A stretch of 42,006 nucleotides of DNA from Frankia gtarii (GTDB lineage: Bacteria; Actinomycetota; Actinomycetes; Frankiales; Frankiaceae). Made by a program: the position numbers and the translations under genes. Positions 32,611-42,006 of the stretch are shown here, one piece after another. How positions within the stretch are numbered: the stretch's first letter is position 1; each line of letters starts with the position of its first letter. The notes below the pieces were generated by a model that worked only from the letters and a program-made list of their open reading frames with translations, was not told the origin of the DNA and made no database searches. Location: NCBI RefSeq assembly GCF_025403375.1, contig NZ_JAMPTM010000025.1, positions 1 through 42,006 on the forward strand, given 5' to 3'.

Positions 32611-33800
32611 CAGGCCGCCTCCTCGGCGATCCGGGCCGCGTCGAGCGCCGCGGTGAGCAGCGTTCGTTCCCGCGGTGTCGGCTCGCCGCGCACGTGGGCC
32701 ACGAACGCCGTGGCGATCTCCAGGTCGGTCCGGCCGTGGGTCCGTTCGCCGAAGCTGCGGTCGTCGCCCGCGCCGGCGGGTGGTTCGTGGGCGAGACGCA
32801 GGGCGTGGGGGAACCGCCGCTGCAGCGTCGCCATCGCGTCGTCCGGCCGGATCGGATCGGTCAGCACCGCCGAGACGAAGTCCCCCTCGTGAGCGGCGAA
32901 TCTCGCGGCGGTCAGCAGCTCGTTCAGGGTGCCGCGCAGCACCGCCATCCGCCGTTCGGCGGGCACCGCCACGGCGCGGACCGCCCGGATCCCGTCGCGG
33001 CCGATGTCCACCAGCAGGGAGGTCTTGCGGTCGGCGGCCTCCGAGAAGGAGAAGGCCATCGGCGAGCCGCTGTAACGCACGGCGGGTGTGATCACCTGCG
33101 GGCGGTGCAGATGACCGAGCGCGGTGTACGTGATGCCGTCGAACAGGCTCGACGGCACGTTGCCGACCCCACCGACGGAGATGCCGCGTTCGCTGTCGCT
33201 GCCCGCACCGCCGGTGACCCAGGCATGTGCGAGGACGACGCTGCGGGCGCCCGGGTGGCCGTCGAGGTCGACCCGCACGGCGCGCATCGCCCGGCGCATC
33301 GTCGCCGCCTGCGAGAACGACGTCGCGCCGGCCGGGTCTCGGCCGCCGGTGGGGTCCGGGTCGGCCGGGTCCGGGTCGGGCAGCAGGGCGTTCGCGGTCG
33401 CCGGCTCCAGATAGGGGATCGCGTAGATCCGCACGGGGCCGTCGGCGTCCTCGACGACGACGGGGACGCCCACCGCCGCCGGGTCGGTCCTGATCCGGAT
33501 CCGCGGGTCGAGCAGGCCGGACTTGTCGCCGAGGCGGCGGGCGGCGTCGTGGTTGCCGCTGATGGCCACGACCCGGGTGCCGGCGTCCCGCAGTCGCGAC
33601 AGCGCCTCGTCGAACAGTTCCAGCGCGCGCACCGGCGGGATGGCGCGGTCGTGCACGTCGCCGCTGACGAGGACCACGTCGACGGACTCCGCCCGGACGA
33701 CCTCGACGAGGTGGTCGACGAACGCGGCCTGGGCCGGCAACAGGTCATGGCCGTGCAGGCCACGGCCGAGATGCCAGTCGGAGGTGTGCAGGGCGAGCAT
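32610..33800 (-). CDS. sbcD: SbcD, nuclease subunit of SbcCD
   Basis: This Mre11-like metallophosphoesterase forms the nuclease part of SbcCD. The 396 residues show the ordered motifs SDWHLGR, SGDVHD, ISGNHD, AHAWV and GHLHRPQ, all metal ligands of the fold. The minus-strand ATG at 33800 has no Shine-Dalgarno site but lies 6 nt after TACCGT, which suggests leaderless transcription. A Pro/Asp-rich insertion ([12 protein letters not shown]) sits between the core and the GHLH motif. sbcC follows with overlapping stop and start. Confidence 0.95.
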   Translation of the reverse strand: MLALHTSDWHLGRGLHGHDLLPAQAAFVDHLVEVVRAESVDVVLVSGDVHDRAIPPVRALELFDEALSRLRDAGTRVVAISGNHDAARRLGDKSGLLDPRIRIRTDPAAVGVPVVVEDADGPVRIYAIPYLEPATANALLPDPDPADPDPTGGRDPAGATSFSQAATMRRAMRAVRVDLDGHPGARSVVLAHAWVTGGAGSDSERGISVGGVGNVPSSLFDGITYTALGHLHRPQVITPAVRYSGSPMAFSFSEAADRKTSLLVDIGRDGIRAVRAVAVPAERRMAVLRGTLNELLTAARFAAHEGDFVSAVLTDPIRPDDAMATLQRRFPHALRLAHEPPAGAGDDRSFGERTHGRTDLEIATAFVAHVRGEPTPRERTLLTAALDAARIAEEAA

Positions 33801-33806
33801 GCGAGC

Positions 33807-33812
33807 ACGGTA
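33807..33812 (-). promoter_or_regulatory. Candidate leaderless -10 element of sbcD
   Basis: TACCGT on the minus strand, then 6 nt, then ATG of sbcD. Confidence 0.5.
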
Positions 33813-33949
33813 GGCAGGCGCCCGAGCCCGATCGGCACGGGGGTCCCGCATGGTCGTGAAAGGTGCCGTTGCGCAGCCAGAACGCCTGATTCGTCCCTCG
33901 GCCCGCCCCCCACCCGCCCGGACCGGACGCGGGTGCCGCCCGGCGCCGG

Positions 33950-33955
33950 TAGCCT
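33950..33955 (+). promoter_or_regulatory. Candidate -10 element for proA
   Basis: TAGCCT is followed 7 nt later by an in-frame GTG (33963), but a strong CGGAGG site with correct spacing points to ATG 34005 as the main start. Transcription from here would begin near 33962. Confidence 0.45.
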
Positions 33956-34004
33956 CAGCAGGGTGGGTTGCGCCGCGGCGCCCACACTTACGGAGGATCC
34001 CGAA

Positions 34005-35264
34005 ATGATCACCTCTGCGGAGGCTGTCCGAGACGTAGCAGTGCGCGCGAAGGCGGCGGCAGCCCTGCTGGCCCCGGTCAGCCGCGGCGAGAAGGACCGC
34101 GTGCTGCTCGCGATGGCCGAGGCGCTCCTCGCCCGGTCCGCGGAGATCCTCGCGGCCAACGCCGAGGACGTCGCGGCCGCGCAGGCGGCGGGAACTGCCG
34201 ACGCGATGGTCGACCGGCTCACCCTCACCCCGGCCCGCCTGTCGGGCATGGCCGACGGGCTGCGGCAGGTCGCCGTGCTGGACGACCCGGTCGGCGAGGT
34301 CGTGCGCGGGCGGCTGCTGCCCAACGGCATGGAACTGCGTCAGGTCCGCGTCCCGCTCGGCGTCGTGGGGATCATCTACGAGGCGCGGCCGAACGTCACC
34401 GTGGACGCCGCGGGGCTGTGCCTCAAAAGCGGCAACGCGGTGCTGCTGCGCGGCAGCGCGTCGGCGATCCGGTCCAACACCGCCCTGGTGGAGGTCCTGC
34501 GCGACGTCGCCGCGGCGGGCGGTCTGCCGGCCGACGCGGTCCAGCTCGTCCCCGGTCTTGATCACGACTCCGTGAAGCATCTGATGCGGCTGCGGGGCCT
34601 CGTCGACGTGCTCATCCCCCGCGGCGGGGCCGGGCTCATCCGGGCGGTGGTGGAGGAGTCGACCGTGCCGGTCATCGAGACCGGGGTCGGCAACTGCCAC
34701 GTCTACGTCGACGTCGACGCGGATCTTGAACAGGCGCTCGCGATCACCGTCAACGCCAAGACCCACCGGGTCTCGGTCTGCAACTCGGCGGAGACGCTGC
34801 TGGTGCACCGCGCCGTGGCGCAGCGGTTCCTGCCGCGGGTCCTGGCCGCGCTGCACGACGCGGGCGTCGCCGTGCACGGTGACGAGGCCGTGTGCGCGGT
34901 GGACCAGCGTGCCGTGCCCGCCACCGACGACGACTGGGCGGCCGAGTACCTGTCGCTGGACATGGCCGTTCGCGTCGTCGACTCGCTCGACGACGCGGTG
35001 GCGCACATCCGCCGCTGGGGCAGTGGGCACACCGAGGCGATCGTCACCCGCTCGCTGCGCGCATCCCGACGCTTCATCACGACGTGCGACTCGGCGGCGG
35101 TGATGGTGAACGCCTCGACCCGGTTCACCGACGGCGAGCGGTTCGGGATGGGTGCCGAGATCGGCATCTCCACCCAGAAGCTGCACGCCCGGGGGCCGAT
35201 GGGCCTGCCCGAACTGACCTCGACCACGTGGGTCGGCGTCGGCGACGGCCATCTCGTGAGCTGA
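34005..35264 (+). CDS. proA: Gamma-glutamyl phosphate reductase
   Basis: The second step of proline synthesis reduces glutamyl phosphate to the semialdehyde with NADPH. The 419 residues have the aldehyde-dehydrogenase-like fold with [21 protein letters not shown], catalytic Cys259 in [13 protein letters not shown], and the ending [25 protein letters not shown] at 34005 is 8 nt after GGAGG; a leaderless GTG start 14 codons earlier (33963) is possible. It stands alone, divergent from sbcD, with a strong terminator after it. Confidence 0.97.
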   Translation: MITSAEAVRDVAVRAKAAAALLAPVSRGEKDRVLLAMAEALLARSAEILAANAEDVAAAQAAGTADAMVDRLTLTPARLSGMADGLRQVAVLDDPVGEVVRGRLLPNGMELRQVRVPLGVVGIIYEARPNVTVDAAGLCLKSGNAVLLRGSASAIRSNTALVEVLRDVAAAGGLPADAVQLVPGLDHDSVKHLMRLRGLVDVLIPRGGAGLIRAVVEESTVPVIETGVGNCHVYVDVDADLEQALAITVNAKTHRVSVCNSAETLLVHRAVAQRFLPRVLAALHDAGVAVHGDEAVCAVDQRAVPATDDDWAAEYLSLDMAVRVVDSLDDAVAHIRRWGSGHTEAIVTRSLRASRRFITTCDSAAVMVNASTRFTDGERFGMGAEIGISTQKLHARGPMGLPELTSTTWVGVGDGHLVS

Positions 35265-35338
35265 CCGGCACCGAGCGGTGGCCGGCGTCGCCGGATCCCG
35301 GTGCGTACCACGGCCTCGCCCACCCAGGCCCGGACCAG

Positions 35339-35373
35339 AGCCGCAGACGGGTCGTAACCGCCCGTCTGCGGCT
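35339..35373 (+). terminator. proA terminator hairpin
   Basis: AGCCGCAGACGGG (35339-35351) pairs perfectly with CCCGTCTGCGGCT (35361-35373) across a 9-nt loop, followed by TCATCCT. It lies 75 nt after proA. Confidence 0.8.
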
Positions 35374-35427
35374 TCATCCTGGCACTATGGACGGTGGCGA
35401 TGCTTGACACGGGGACGGAAGGTGGCC

Positions 35428-36315
35428 ATGTCGCTTCAGGAACACGCTTTCGCCGACGTCGCGGACGTGCGGGAACGCCTCCGCGGGACCGGGTACCTCG
35501 CGGACGAGGCGATCGCCACCACAGTCTTCCTCGCCGACCGGCTGCGTAAGCCGCTGCTCGTGGAGGGCCCGGCCGGCGTCGGGAAGACCGAGCTTGCCAA
35601 GGCCCTGGCCACCGCCGTCGGCGCCGAGCTGATCCGCCTGCAGTGCTACGAGGGTCTCGACGAGGCCCGCGCGCTGTACGAATGGAACTACAAGAAGCAG
35701 TTGCTGCGCATCCAGGCAGGTTCCGGCGACGCCGGCGAGCAGGGCTGGCAGCAGGCCCACGACGACATCTTCAGCGAAGAGTTCCTGCTGTCCCGGCCGT
35801 TGCTGACGGCGATCCGTCGCGAGGAGCCGACGGTCCTGCTCATCGACGAGACCGACAAGACCGACGTCGAGGTGGAGGGCCTTCTGCTGGAGGTGCTGTC
35901 GGACTTCCAGGTGACGATTCCCGAGCTCGGGACGATCAGCGCGACCCAGCGGCCGTTCGTCATCCTCACCTCGAACGCGACCCGGGAGCTCTCCGAGGCA
36001 CTCAAGCGGCGCTGCCTGTACCTCAACCTGGACTATCCCTCGGCGGAGCGGGAGAAGGAGATCGTGCTCTCCCGGGTGCCGGACCTGCCGGAGAGGCACG
36101 CCGAGTCACTGGTCCGGATCGTGCGTGCGCTGCGTGCGATGGAGCTGAAGAAGGCGCCGTCCATCGCCGAGACGATCGACTGGGCGCACACGGTGCTCGC
36201 CCTCGGGTTCGACACCTTCGACGAGGCGGCCGTCGCCTCCACCCTCGGCGTGGTGCTCAAGCATGCCAGCGACCAGGCCCGCGCCATCAGCCACCTCAAG
36301 CTCACCGCGAACTGA
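35428..36315 (+). CDS. MoxR-family AAA+ ATPase
   Basis: The 295-residue ATPase has Walker A GPAGVGKT (47-54), Walker B VLLIDETDK, a sensor-1 LTSNATREL segment and an arginine-finger region KRRCLYLNLDYP. MoxR-type ATPases act with VWA-domain partners as chaperones that mature or insert cofactors in target proteins; the closest subtype here looks like the CoxD/YehL-like group. The partner VWA gene begins 89 nt downstream. ATG at 35428 follows GGAAGG. No target enzyme gene is nearby, so the client is unknown. Confidence 0.9.
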   Translation: MSLQEHAFADVADVRERLRGTGYLADEAIATTVFLADRLRKPLLVEGPAGVGKTELAKALATAVGAELIRLQCYEGLDEARALYEWNYKKQLLRIQAGSGDAGEQGWQQAHDDIFSEEFLLSRPLLTAIRREEPTVLLIDETDKTDVEVEGLLLEVLSDFQVTIPELGTISATQRPFVILTSNATRELSEALKRRCLYLNLDYPSAEREKEIVLSRVPDLPERHAESLVRIVRALRAMELKKAPSIAETIDWAHTVLALGFDTFDEAAVASTLGVVLKHASDQARAISHLKLTAN

Positions 36316-36316
36316 C

Positions 36317-36363
36317 CCGACCCGATCACCGCGACCCGATCCACCCGCGACCCGATTACCGCG
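36317..36363 (+). repeat. Short imperfect direct repeats
   Basis: CGACCCGAT recurs three times (starting near 36318, 36332 and 36348), each followed by an ACCGCG-like sequence, in the gap between the MoxR and VWA genes. It may be only simple-sequence drift. Confidence 0.5.
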
Positions 36364-36404
36364 GCGGCCCACCCGCGGCCGCACATTCACAGGGGGGCGC
36401 CGGC

Positions 36405-37820
36405 ATGAACCTGCTGGACCGCACCGTCGAGTTCACCGCCGCCCTGCGCCGGGCCGGCGTCCCGGTCAGCAGCGCCGAGACGGTGGACGCAGCCCGCGCC
36501 GTCGGGGCCCTGGGCTGGGCCGACCGCGACGCCGTGCGGGCTTCGTTCGCCGCGACCCTGTGCAAGCGGCCGGTGTACCGGCCCGCCTTCGACACGCTGT
36601 TCGATCTGTACTTCCCGCCGCGCATCGGCAACGGCGTCTCGCTGGACGATCTCGTCGGCGACCCGACGGCCACCGGTGACGGCGAGCTGGAACCCGGCGA
36701 TCTGACGCCGGAGGAGCTGGCGGCGCTGCGGCAGGCGCTGCGCGACGAGCTGCTCGACGCGTTGCGCGACGGCGACGACGAGGCGCTGCGCCAGCTCGCC
36801 CGGCAGGCGGTCAACGCGTTCGGCTCGTCGCAGGGCAGCGCCGGCCGCTCCTGGTTCCTGTACCGGGTGCTGCGCGCGATGTCCGCGGAGACGCTCATCG
36901 CCGACCTGCTCTCGGCGTTGCTGGGCGACTCCGAGCGCGGCGGCCTCGCCGAGCGGGCCGCCCGGCAGACGATCACTGATCGGATCCGCGATTTCGAGGA
37001 GCTGGTCGGCGCGGAGGTGCGGCGCCGGATGGCCGAGGAACGCGGCATCGAGGCGGTCGAGCGCAGCGCGGTCAAGCCGCTCAGCGACCAGGTCGAGTTC
37101 CTGCGCGCCTCCCAGCGCGACCTCGTCGAACTGCGCCGCCAGGTCCACCCGCTCGCCCGCCGCCTCGCGACCCGGCTGACCGCCCGTCGCCGCCTCGGCC
37201 GCACCGGCCGGCTGGACTTTCGGCGCACGGTTCGCGCGTCCCTGGCCACCGGTGGCGTGCCGGTGGACACCAAGCACCGCCCGCACAAGCCGCACAAACC
37301 CGAGCTCGTCGTGCTGTGCGACGTCTCCGGCTCGGTGGCATCGTTCGCGCACTTCACCCTGATGCTGACGCATGCGCTGCGCGAGCAGTTCTCCAAGGTC
37401 CGCGCGTTCGCCTTCATCGACACCACCGACGAGGTGACCCGCTATCTGCGCGGCCTCGACCTCGGCGACATGATGGCGCGCATCTCCGCCGAGGCCGACC
37501 TGGTCTTCTTCGACGGGCACAGCGACTACGGCCACGCCATCGAGGTCTTCGCCGAAAAGTACCCGGAGGCGGTGGGGCCGAAGACGTCGCTGCTCATCCT
37601 CGGCGACGCACGGAACAACTACCGGTCGACATCCGCGACGGTGTTCCGGCGGCTGTGCGCACAAGCCCGGCACTCCTACTGGCTCAACCCGGAGCCGCGC
37701 ACCTACTGGGGTTCCGGCGACTCGGCGACCGACGTCTACGCCGAGCTGGTCGACGAAATGGTGGAATGCCGCAACATCGACCAGCTCCAGGACTTCATCG
37801 AGCGCCTGCTGCCCGCCTGA
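36405..37820 (+). CDS. CoxE-like von Willebrand factor A domain protein
   Basis: The 471-residue protein has an N-terminal all-helical part (about 1-280, with Glu/Arg-rich segments) and a VWA domain in the C-terminal half whose MIDAS metal site begins DVSGS at 306. LILGDARNNY fits the later metal-binding loop. CoxE family proteins pair with a CoxD/MoxR ATPase to mature enzymes such as Mo/Cu CO dehydrogenase. Here no such enzyme gene is in view. ATG at 36405 follows AGGGGGG. The gene is convergent with pgm, 31 nt apart. Confidence 0.9.
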   Translation: MNLLDRTVEFTAALRRAGVPVSSAETVDAARAVGALGWADRDAVRASFAATLCKRPVYRPAFDTLFDLYFPPRIGNGVSLDDLVGDPTATGDGELEPGDLTPEELAALRQALRDELLDALRDGDDEALRQLARQAVNAFGSSQGSAGRSWFLYRVLRAMSAETLIADLLSALLGDSERGGLAERAARQTITDRIRDFEELVGAEVRRRMAEERGIEAVERSAVKPLSDQVEFLRASQRDLVELRRQVHPLARRLATRLTARRRLGRTGRLDFRRTVRASLATGGVPVDTKHRPHKPHKPELVVLCDVSGSVASFAHFTLMLTHALREQFSKVRAFAFIDTTDEVTRYLRGLDLGDMMARISAEADLVFFDGHSDYGHAIEVFAEKYPEAVGPKTSLLILGDARNNYRSTSATVFRRLCAQARHSYWLNPEPRTYWGSGDSATDVYAELVDEMVECRNIDQLQDFIERLLPA

Positions 37821-37821
37821 C

Positions 37822-37847
37822 CCGCTCTCGCACTGGCCCGGGAGCGG
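37822..37847. terminator. Convergent hairpin between VWA gene and pgm
   Basis: CCGCTCTCG (37822-37830) pairs with CGGGAGCGG (37839-37847), 9 bp with one G-T, around an 8-nt loop in the 31-nt space between the two stop codons. Confidence 0.55.
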
Positions 37848-37851
37848 TCGG

Positions 37852-39534
<1,683 letters not shown>

Positions 39535-39584
39535 GGGCGGCGCCTCCTCGCGGTGGAACGGGGGTGGCCCGGCGGCCTGCTGTC

Positions 39585-39590
39585 AGCCTA
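39585..39590 (-). promoter_or_regulatory. Candidate -10 element for pgm
   Basis: TAGGCT on the minus strand predicts transcription from about 39578, giving a 45-nt leader with a normal ribosome-binding site. Confidence 0.45.
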
Positions 39591-39716
39591 GTCGGGTCGT
39601 CCCCCGCGGAGTTGATTCGTCCTGAGATGGCCGGCTGGTCGCGGGTCGCTGGTGGGCGGGTTTGTGGGACATCTCCCGTCCGGCCTCAGGCTGCGCGCGT
39701 GCCGGCCCTGCGGCGT

Positions 39717-39722
39717 TACTGT
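39717..39722 (+). promoter_or_regulatory. Candidate leaderless -10 element of nadD
   Basis: TACTGT, then 6 nt, then the GTG start at 39729 without a Shine-Dalgarno sequence. Confidence 0.5.
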
Positions 39723-39728
39723 CCCGTC

Positions 39729-40316
39729 GTGCGACTCGGTGTGATGGGTGGGACCTTCGATCCCGTCCATAACGGACACCTCGTGGCGGCCAGCGAGGTG
39801 GCCGCCCTGTTCGACCTCGACGAGGTCGTGTTCGTGCCGAGCGGGCAGCCCTGGCAGAAGGTCCACCGCGTGGTCTCGGACCCGGAGGACCGCTACCTGA
39901 TGACCTTCCTCGCCACCGCGGAGAATCCGCAGTTCACCGTCAGTCGGGTCGAGATCGACCGGGGCGGGGCGACCTACACCATCGACACCCTGCGCGACCT
40001 GCGCGGAGCCCGGCCGGACGACGAGCTGTTCTTCATCACCGGTGCCGACGCGCTCGCCCAGATCTTCACCTGGCGTGACCATCGTGAGCTCTTCGGGCTG
40101 GCGCACTTCGTCGGGGTCAGCCGCCCCGGCTATCAGCTTGCCCTGGACGCCGCGCTGCCGGCGGACTCGGTGAGCCTGCTGGAGGTGCCGGCGCTGGCGA
40201 TCTCGTCCTCCGACATCCGGCAGCGGGTCGGGCGCGGCGCCCCGATCTGGTATCTCACGCCGGACGGCGTCGTGCGCTACATCGCCAAGCGGCACCTCTA
40301 CCAGCCGTCGGCCTGA
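39729..40316 (+). CDS. nadD: Nicotinate-nucleotide adenylyltransferase
   Basis: This enzyme adenylates nicotinate mononucleotide in NAD synthesis. It has 195 residues with the nucleotidyltransferase motif [11 protein letters not shown] (His14 and His17 of HxGH) and the C-terminal ISSSDIR signature. GTG at 39729 gives the standard start [12 protein letters not shown]; the longer open frame upstream is Arg/Pro-rich and not conserved-looking. With rsfS and the phosphatase gene downstream it matches the order of Rv2421c-Rv2420c-Rv2419c in Mycobacterium tuberculosis. Confidence 0.96.
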   Translation: MRLGVMGGTFDPVHNGHLVAASEVAALFDLDEVVFVPSGQPWQKVHRVVSDPEDRYLMTFLATAENPQFTVSRVEIDRGGATYTIDTLRDLRGARPDDELFFITGADALAQIFTWRDHRELFGLAHFVGVSRPGYQLALDAALPADSVSLLEVPALAISSSDIRQRVGRGAPIWYLTPDGVVRYIAKRHLYQPSA

Positions 40317-40597
40317 CCCGGTGCCGGCGCGGTGCCGGCGCGGGACCGACCGGCGCCGGATCGCCCGGCCCGCTCGTGCGGCCAGCTCGGCGCATCTCGT
40401 TCGGTAGGCTGGTGCCGGACCATCCCGAACCGTGCTCGGTGCGCTGTTATCACGGTTTTCGGGCCGTCGCCGACCTGATGGGTGCACTGCCCGGGCGGGG
40501 ATGTGTCACGCTGGACGCAGCCGCCCGACCCCGGGCGGTGCGCGGGCCGACCGGTGGCGGCCGTCCCGCGGACATCACCACCCTGGAGACCCTCAGC

Positions 40598-41047
40598 GTG
40601 ACCGCTTCCCCGCGAGCCGTCGAACTCGCCCTCGCCGCAGCGCAGGCAGCGGCCGACAAGCTCGGCCACGACCTGCTCATCCTCGACGTGAGCGAGCGGC
40701 TGGCCATCACCGACTGTTTCGTGCTCGCCTCCGCGGGCAACGAGCGGCAGGTCAAGGGCATCGTCGACGAGGTCGAGGAGAAGTTGCGCCCACTCGGGGC
40801 CAAGCCCGTCCGGCGCGAGGGAGAGCGGGAAGGCCACTGGGTCCTGCTCGACTTCGTCGACATCGTCGTGCACGTCCAGCGGGACGAGGAACGCGTCTTC
40901 TACTCCCTGGAACGGCTGTGGAAGGACTGCCCGACGATCCCGTTCACCGACGCGACCGTCGGGGCCGCGGCCGGCGCCGCAACCTCGGCCCCCGGGGCGC
41001 CCGCCTCGGCCGGCCCGCTCGGCGGCGGTTCGGCGAACGCCTTGTGA
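40598..41047 (+). CDS. rsfS: Ribosomal silencing factor RsfS
   Basis: This protein binds L14 on the 50S subunit and prevents joining to the 30S subunit under nutrient stress. The core has LGHDLLILDVSERLAITDCFV and HWVLLDFVDIVVHVQRDEERVFYSLERLW. GTG at 40598 (149 residues) is preferred for the TGGAG site 10 nt upstream and the family N-terminus; an open frame continues upstream to 40376. The C-terminal 30 residues are Ala/Gly/Pro-rich. The stop overlaps the next gene's start (GTGA). TAGGCT at 40405-40410 is a possible internal promoter. Confidence 0.93.
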   Translation: MTASPRAVELALAAAQAAADKLGHDLLILDVSERLAITDCFVLASAGNERQVKGIVDEVEEKLRPLGAKPVRREGEREGHWVLLDFVDIVVHVQRDEERVFYSLERLWKDCPTIPFTDATVGAAAGAATSAPGAPASAGPLGGGSANAL

Positions 41048-41745
41048 GACTGCTGCTCTGGCGGCACGGCCGGACCACCTGGAACGATGTGGGTCGCTTC
41101 CAGGGCCACGCGGACCCGCCCCTCGATGCCACGGGGCGGGCCCAGGTCGCCGCGGTGGCCCCGATCATCCGGGCGATGCGTCCGGAACTGGTCGTCTCGT
41201 CCGATCTGCAACGCTGCCGGGACACCGCTGCCGGCCTCGACCTGCCGGTGCGGACCGACGCGCGGCTGCGCGAGATCGATCTCGGGTCGTGGTCCGGGCT
41301 GACCGGCGCCGAGGCGGCCGTCCGCTTCCCCGCGGAGGACCGCGCCTGGCGTCGCGGCGAGGACGTGCGCCGCGGCGGCGGGGAGACCTACCTTGAGGTC
41401 GCCCGGCGTGCCGGGGCGGTCTTCGACGAGGTTCGCGCCGAAGGGCTGCCGTCCGAGCCGGCCGGGCTCGTCGTGTTCGTGCTGCACGGCGGCACCGCCC
41501 GTTCGCTGATCGGCCGCATCCTCGGCCTGCCGCCGGAGCTGTGGTGGCACTTCGGGCCGCTGGCGAACTGCCGGTGGTCGGTCCTGCGCGTCGTCGAGGG
41601 CGGATACCGGCTCGCCGAGCACAACGCGGGCCCGCTACTGACTGGTAGGGTCGGCGTCGCCGGATCGGGTCTGTCCGAGTCCCTCCTGCCAAGCCAGGGG
41701 GCCCCGACAGAGTCCGACACGGAGCCTGTACACTTGCCGAAGTAG
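41044..41745 (+). CDS. Histidine phosphatase, probable glucosyl-3-phosphoglycerate phosphatase type
   Basis: The 233-residue phosphoglycerate-mutase-superfamily protein begins with LLWRHGRTTWN, where His8 of RHG is the phosphorylated residue. EIDLGSWSG and a second catalytic His in VFVLHGGTARSL follow. It overlaps rsfS by four bases. In mycobacteria the gene at this place encodes GpgP, which removes phosphate from glucosyl-3-phosphoglycerate during methylglucose lipopolysaccharide synthesis; that role is inferred from position only. The last 35 residues are Ser/Gly/Pro-rich. An alpha-ribazole phosphatase or a general phosphatase is the alternative. Confidence 0.88.
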   Translation: MRLLLWRHGRTTWNDVGRFQGHADPPLDATGRAQVAAVAPIIRAMRPELVVSSDLQRCRDTAAGLDLPVRTDARLREIDLGSWSGLTGAEAAVRFPAEDRAWRRGEDVRRGGGETYLEVARRAGAVFDEVRAEGLPSEPAGLVVFVLHGGTARSLIGRILGLPPELWWHFGPLANCRWSVLRVVEGGYRLAEHNAGPLLTGRVGVAGSGLSESLLPSQGAPTESDTEPVHLPK

Positions 41746-41806
41746 CCCACCAGGCGCGGTGGTAACGGTGCCAGGGGGGCCACACACCGAGGTTCACTCG
41801 GTCTGA

Positions 41807-41812
41807 TATAAA
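41807..41812 (+). promoter_or_regulatory. Candidate -10 element for tRNA-Ala
   Basis: TATAAA within the AT-rich GATATAAATGAAC lies 12 nt before the tRNA 5' end, predicting a transcript start near 41819. Confidence 0.45.
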
Positions 41813-41824
41813 TGAACAGCAGTT

Positions 41825-41898
41825 GGGGCTGTGGCGCAGTCTGGTAGCGCATCACACTGGCAGTGTGAGGGTCAGGGGTTCGAATCCCCTCAGCTCCA
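41825..41898 (+). tRNA. tRNA-Ala (anticodon GGC)
   Basis: A 74-nt cloverleaf is visible: acceptor GGGGCTG/CAGCTCC with the G3-U70 pair that marks alanine tRNAs, anticodon loop CTGGCAG on a TCACA/TGTGA stem, and T-arm AGGGG-TTCGAAT-CCCCT. The discriminator base is A and CCA is not encoded. It reads GCC/GCU codons. Confidence 0.94.
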
Positions 41899-41907
41899 CG
41901 AGACTTT

Positions 41908-41959
41908 GGGCGTCTTGTTTTCTCCCTTGGGGGGAGAAACGAGGCGTCTCTTTTATTTT
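41908..41959 (+). terminator. Intrinsic terminator after tRNA-Ala
   Basis: A stem of about 18 pairs (centre TTTCTCCC/GGGAGAAA, loop TTGGG, with several G-U pairs and one bulged T lower down) is followed by TTTTATTTT. It is the only hairpin in this window with a full T-tract. Confidence 0.85.
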
Positions 41960-41962
41960 GCC

Positions 41963-41981
41963 GGGGGGGCCGAGCCCCCCC
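41963..41981. terminator. Second hairpin, G-run/C-run stem
   Basis: Seven G plus C (41963-41970) pair with G plus seven C (41974-41981) around a CGA loop. Directly downstream of the T-rich terminator, it may be a back-up terminator or the terminator of a gene arriving from beyond the window. Confidence 0.55.
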
Positions 41982-42006
41982 GAGACCACCCACGAACTTG
42001 CCTGCC

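Noticed and set aside
32610-35252. 880-codon minus-strand frame suggesting a fused SbcD
   Set aside because: Only the part from 33800 is SbcD; the rest is antisense of proA.
41388-41993. Minus-strand frame containing GAEGIRTPDPHTASVMRYQ
   Set aside because: This is the classic spurious peptide from the antisense strand of a tRNA gene, here tRNA-Ala.

Overview
The window is very GC-rich chromosomal DNA from a filamentous actinobacterium. Frankia or a close relative is the best guess. The inference rests on GC content, frequent GTG starts, TANNNT-type -10 elements, and a gene order that matches the conserved actinobacterial run tig-clpP1-clpP2-clpX-folC-ndk-mreBCD-pbp2-rodA-rne-rplU-rpmA-obg-proB-proA-nadD-rsfS. 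No database search was possible, so the genus is an inference. Most of the window is core genome: 26 confident protein genes and three tRNAs. No insertion sequence, prophage or CRISPR array is recognisable.

Layout. (1) 1-2136 is the accessory-looking edge: the start of a lipoprotein gene leaving the window, a secreted protein built of five-residue Asp-Asp-Trp-x-Lys repeats, and then about 1.1 kb without a convincing gene but with many inverted repeats. (2) 2137-7243 holds divergent tRNA-Gly and tRNA-Pro, trigger factor with a His/Asp-rich tail, clpP1-clpP2 and clpX. Together these cover nascent-chain folding and regulated proteolysis. A possible 47-codon leader ORF lies just before clpX. (3) 7320-10733 holds folC on the minus strand, a divergently transcribed FolC-like paralogue that has lost family active-site motifs, and ndk. 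The valS gene usually found here in relatives is absent. (4) 11340-17776 is the mreB-mreC-mreD-mrdA-rodA operon for lateral wall or spore wall synthesis.

(5) 17851-24806 holds a radical SAM protein, its small partner, and a 1340-residue RNase E/G with very long low-complexity arms. (6) 24902-29425 holds a small membrane protein on the minus strand, then rplU-rpmA-obgE-proB. (7) 29488-35264 holds sbcD-sbcC on the minus strand, placed between proB and proA. (8) 35428-37820 is a MoxR AAA ATPase with a CoxE-like VWA protein. (9) 37852-41898 holds pgm on the minus strand, nadD-rsfS-phosphoglycerate-mutase-like phosphatase, and tRNA-Ala with an unusually canonical intrinsic terminator.

The observations most worth following up are the DDWxK repeat protein, the degenerate FolC paralogue, the candidate clpX leader ORF, the repeated Arg-Thr motif in the RNase E arm, and a recurring arrangement that looks like leaderless transcription (TANNNT, 6-7 nt, start codon) at five genes.
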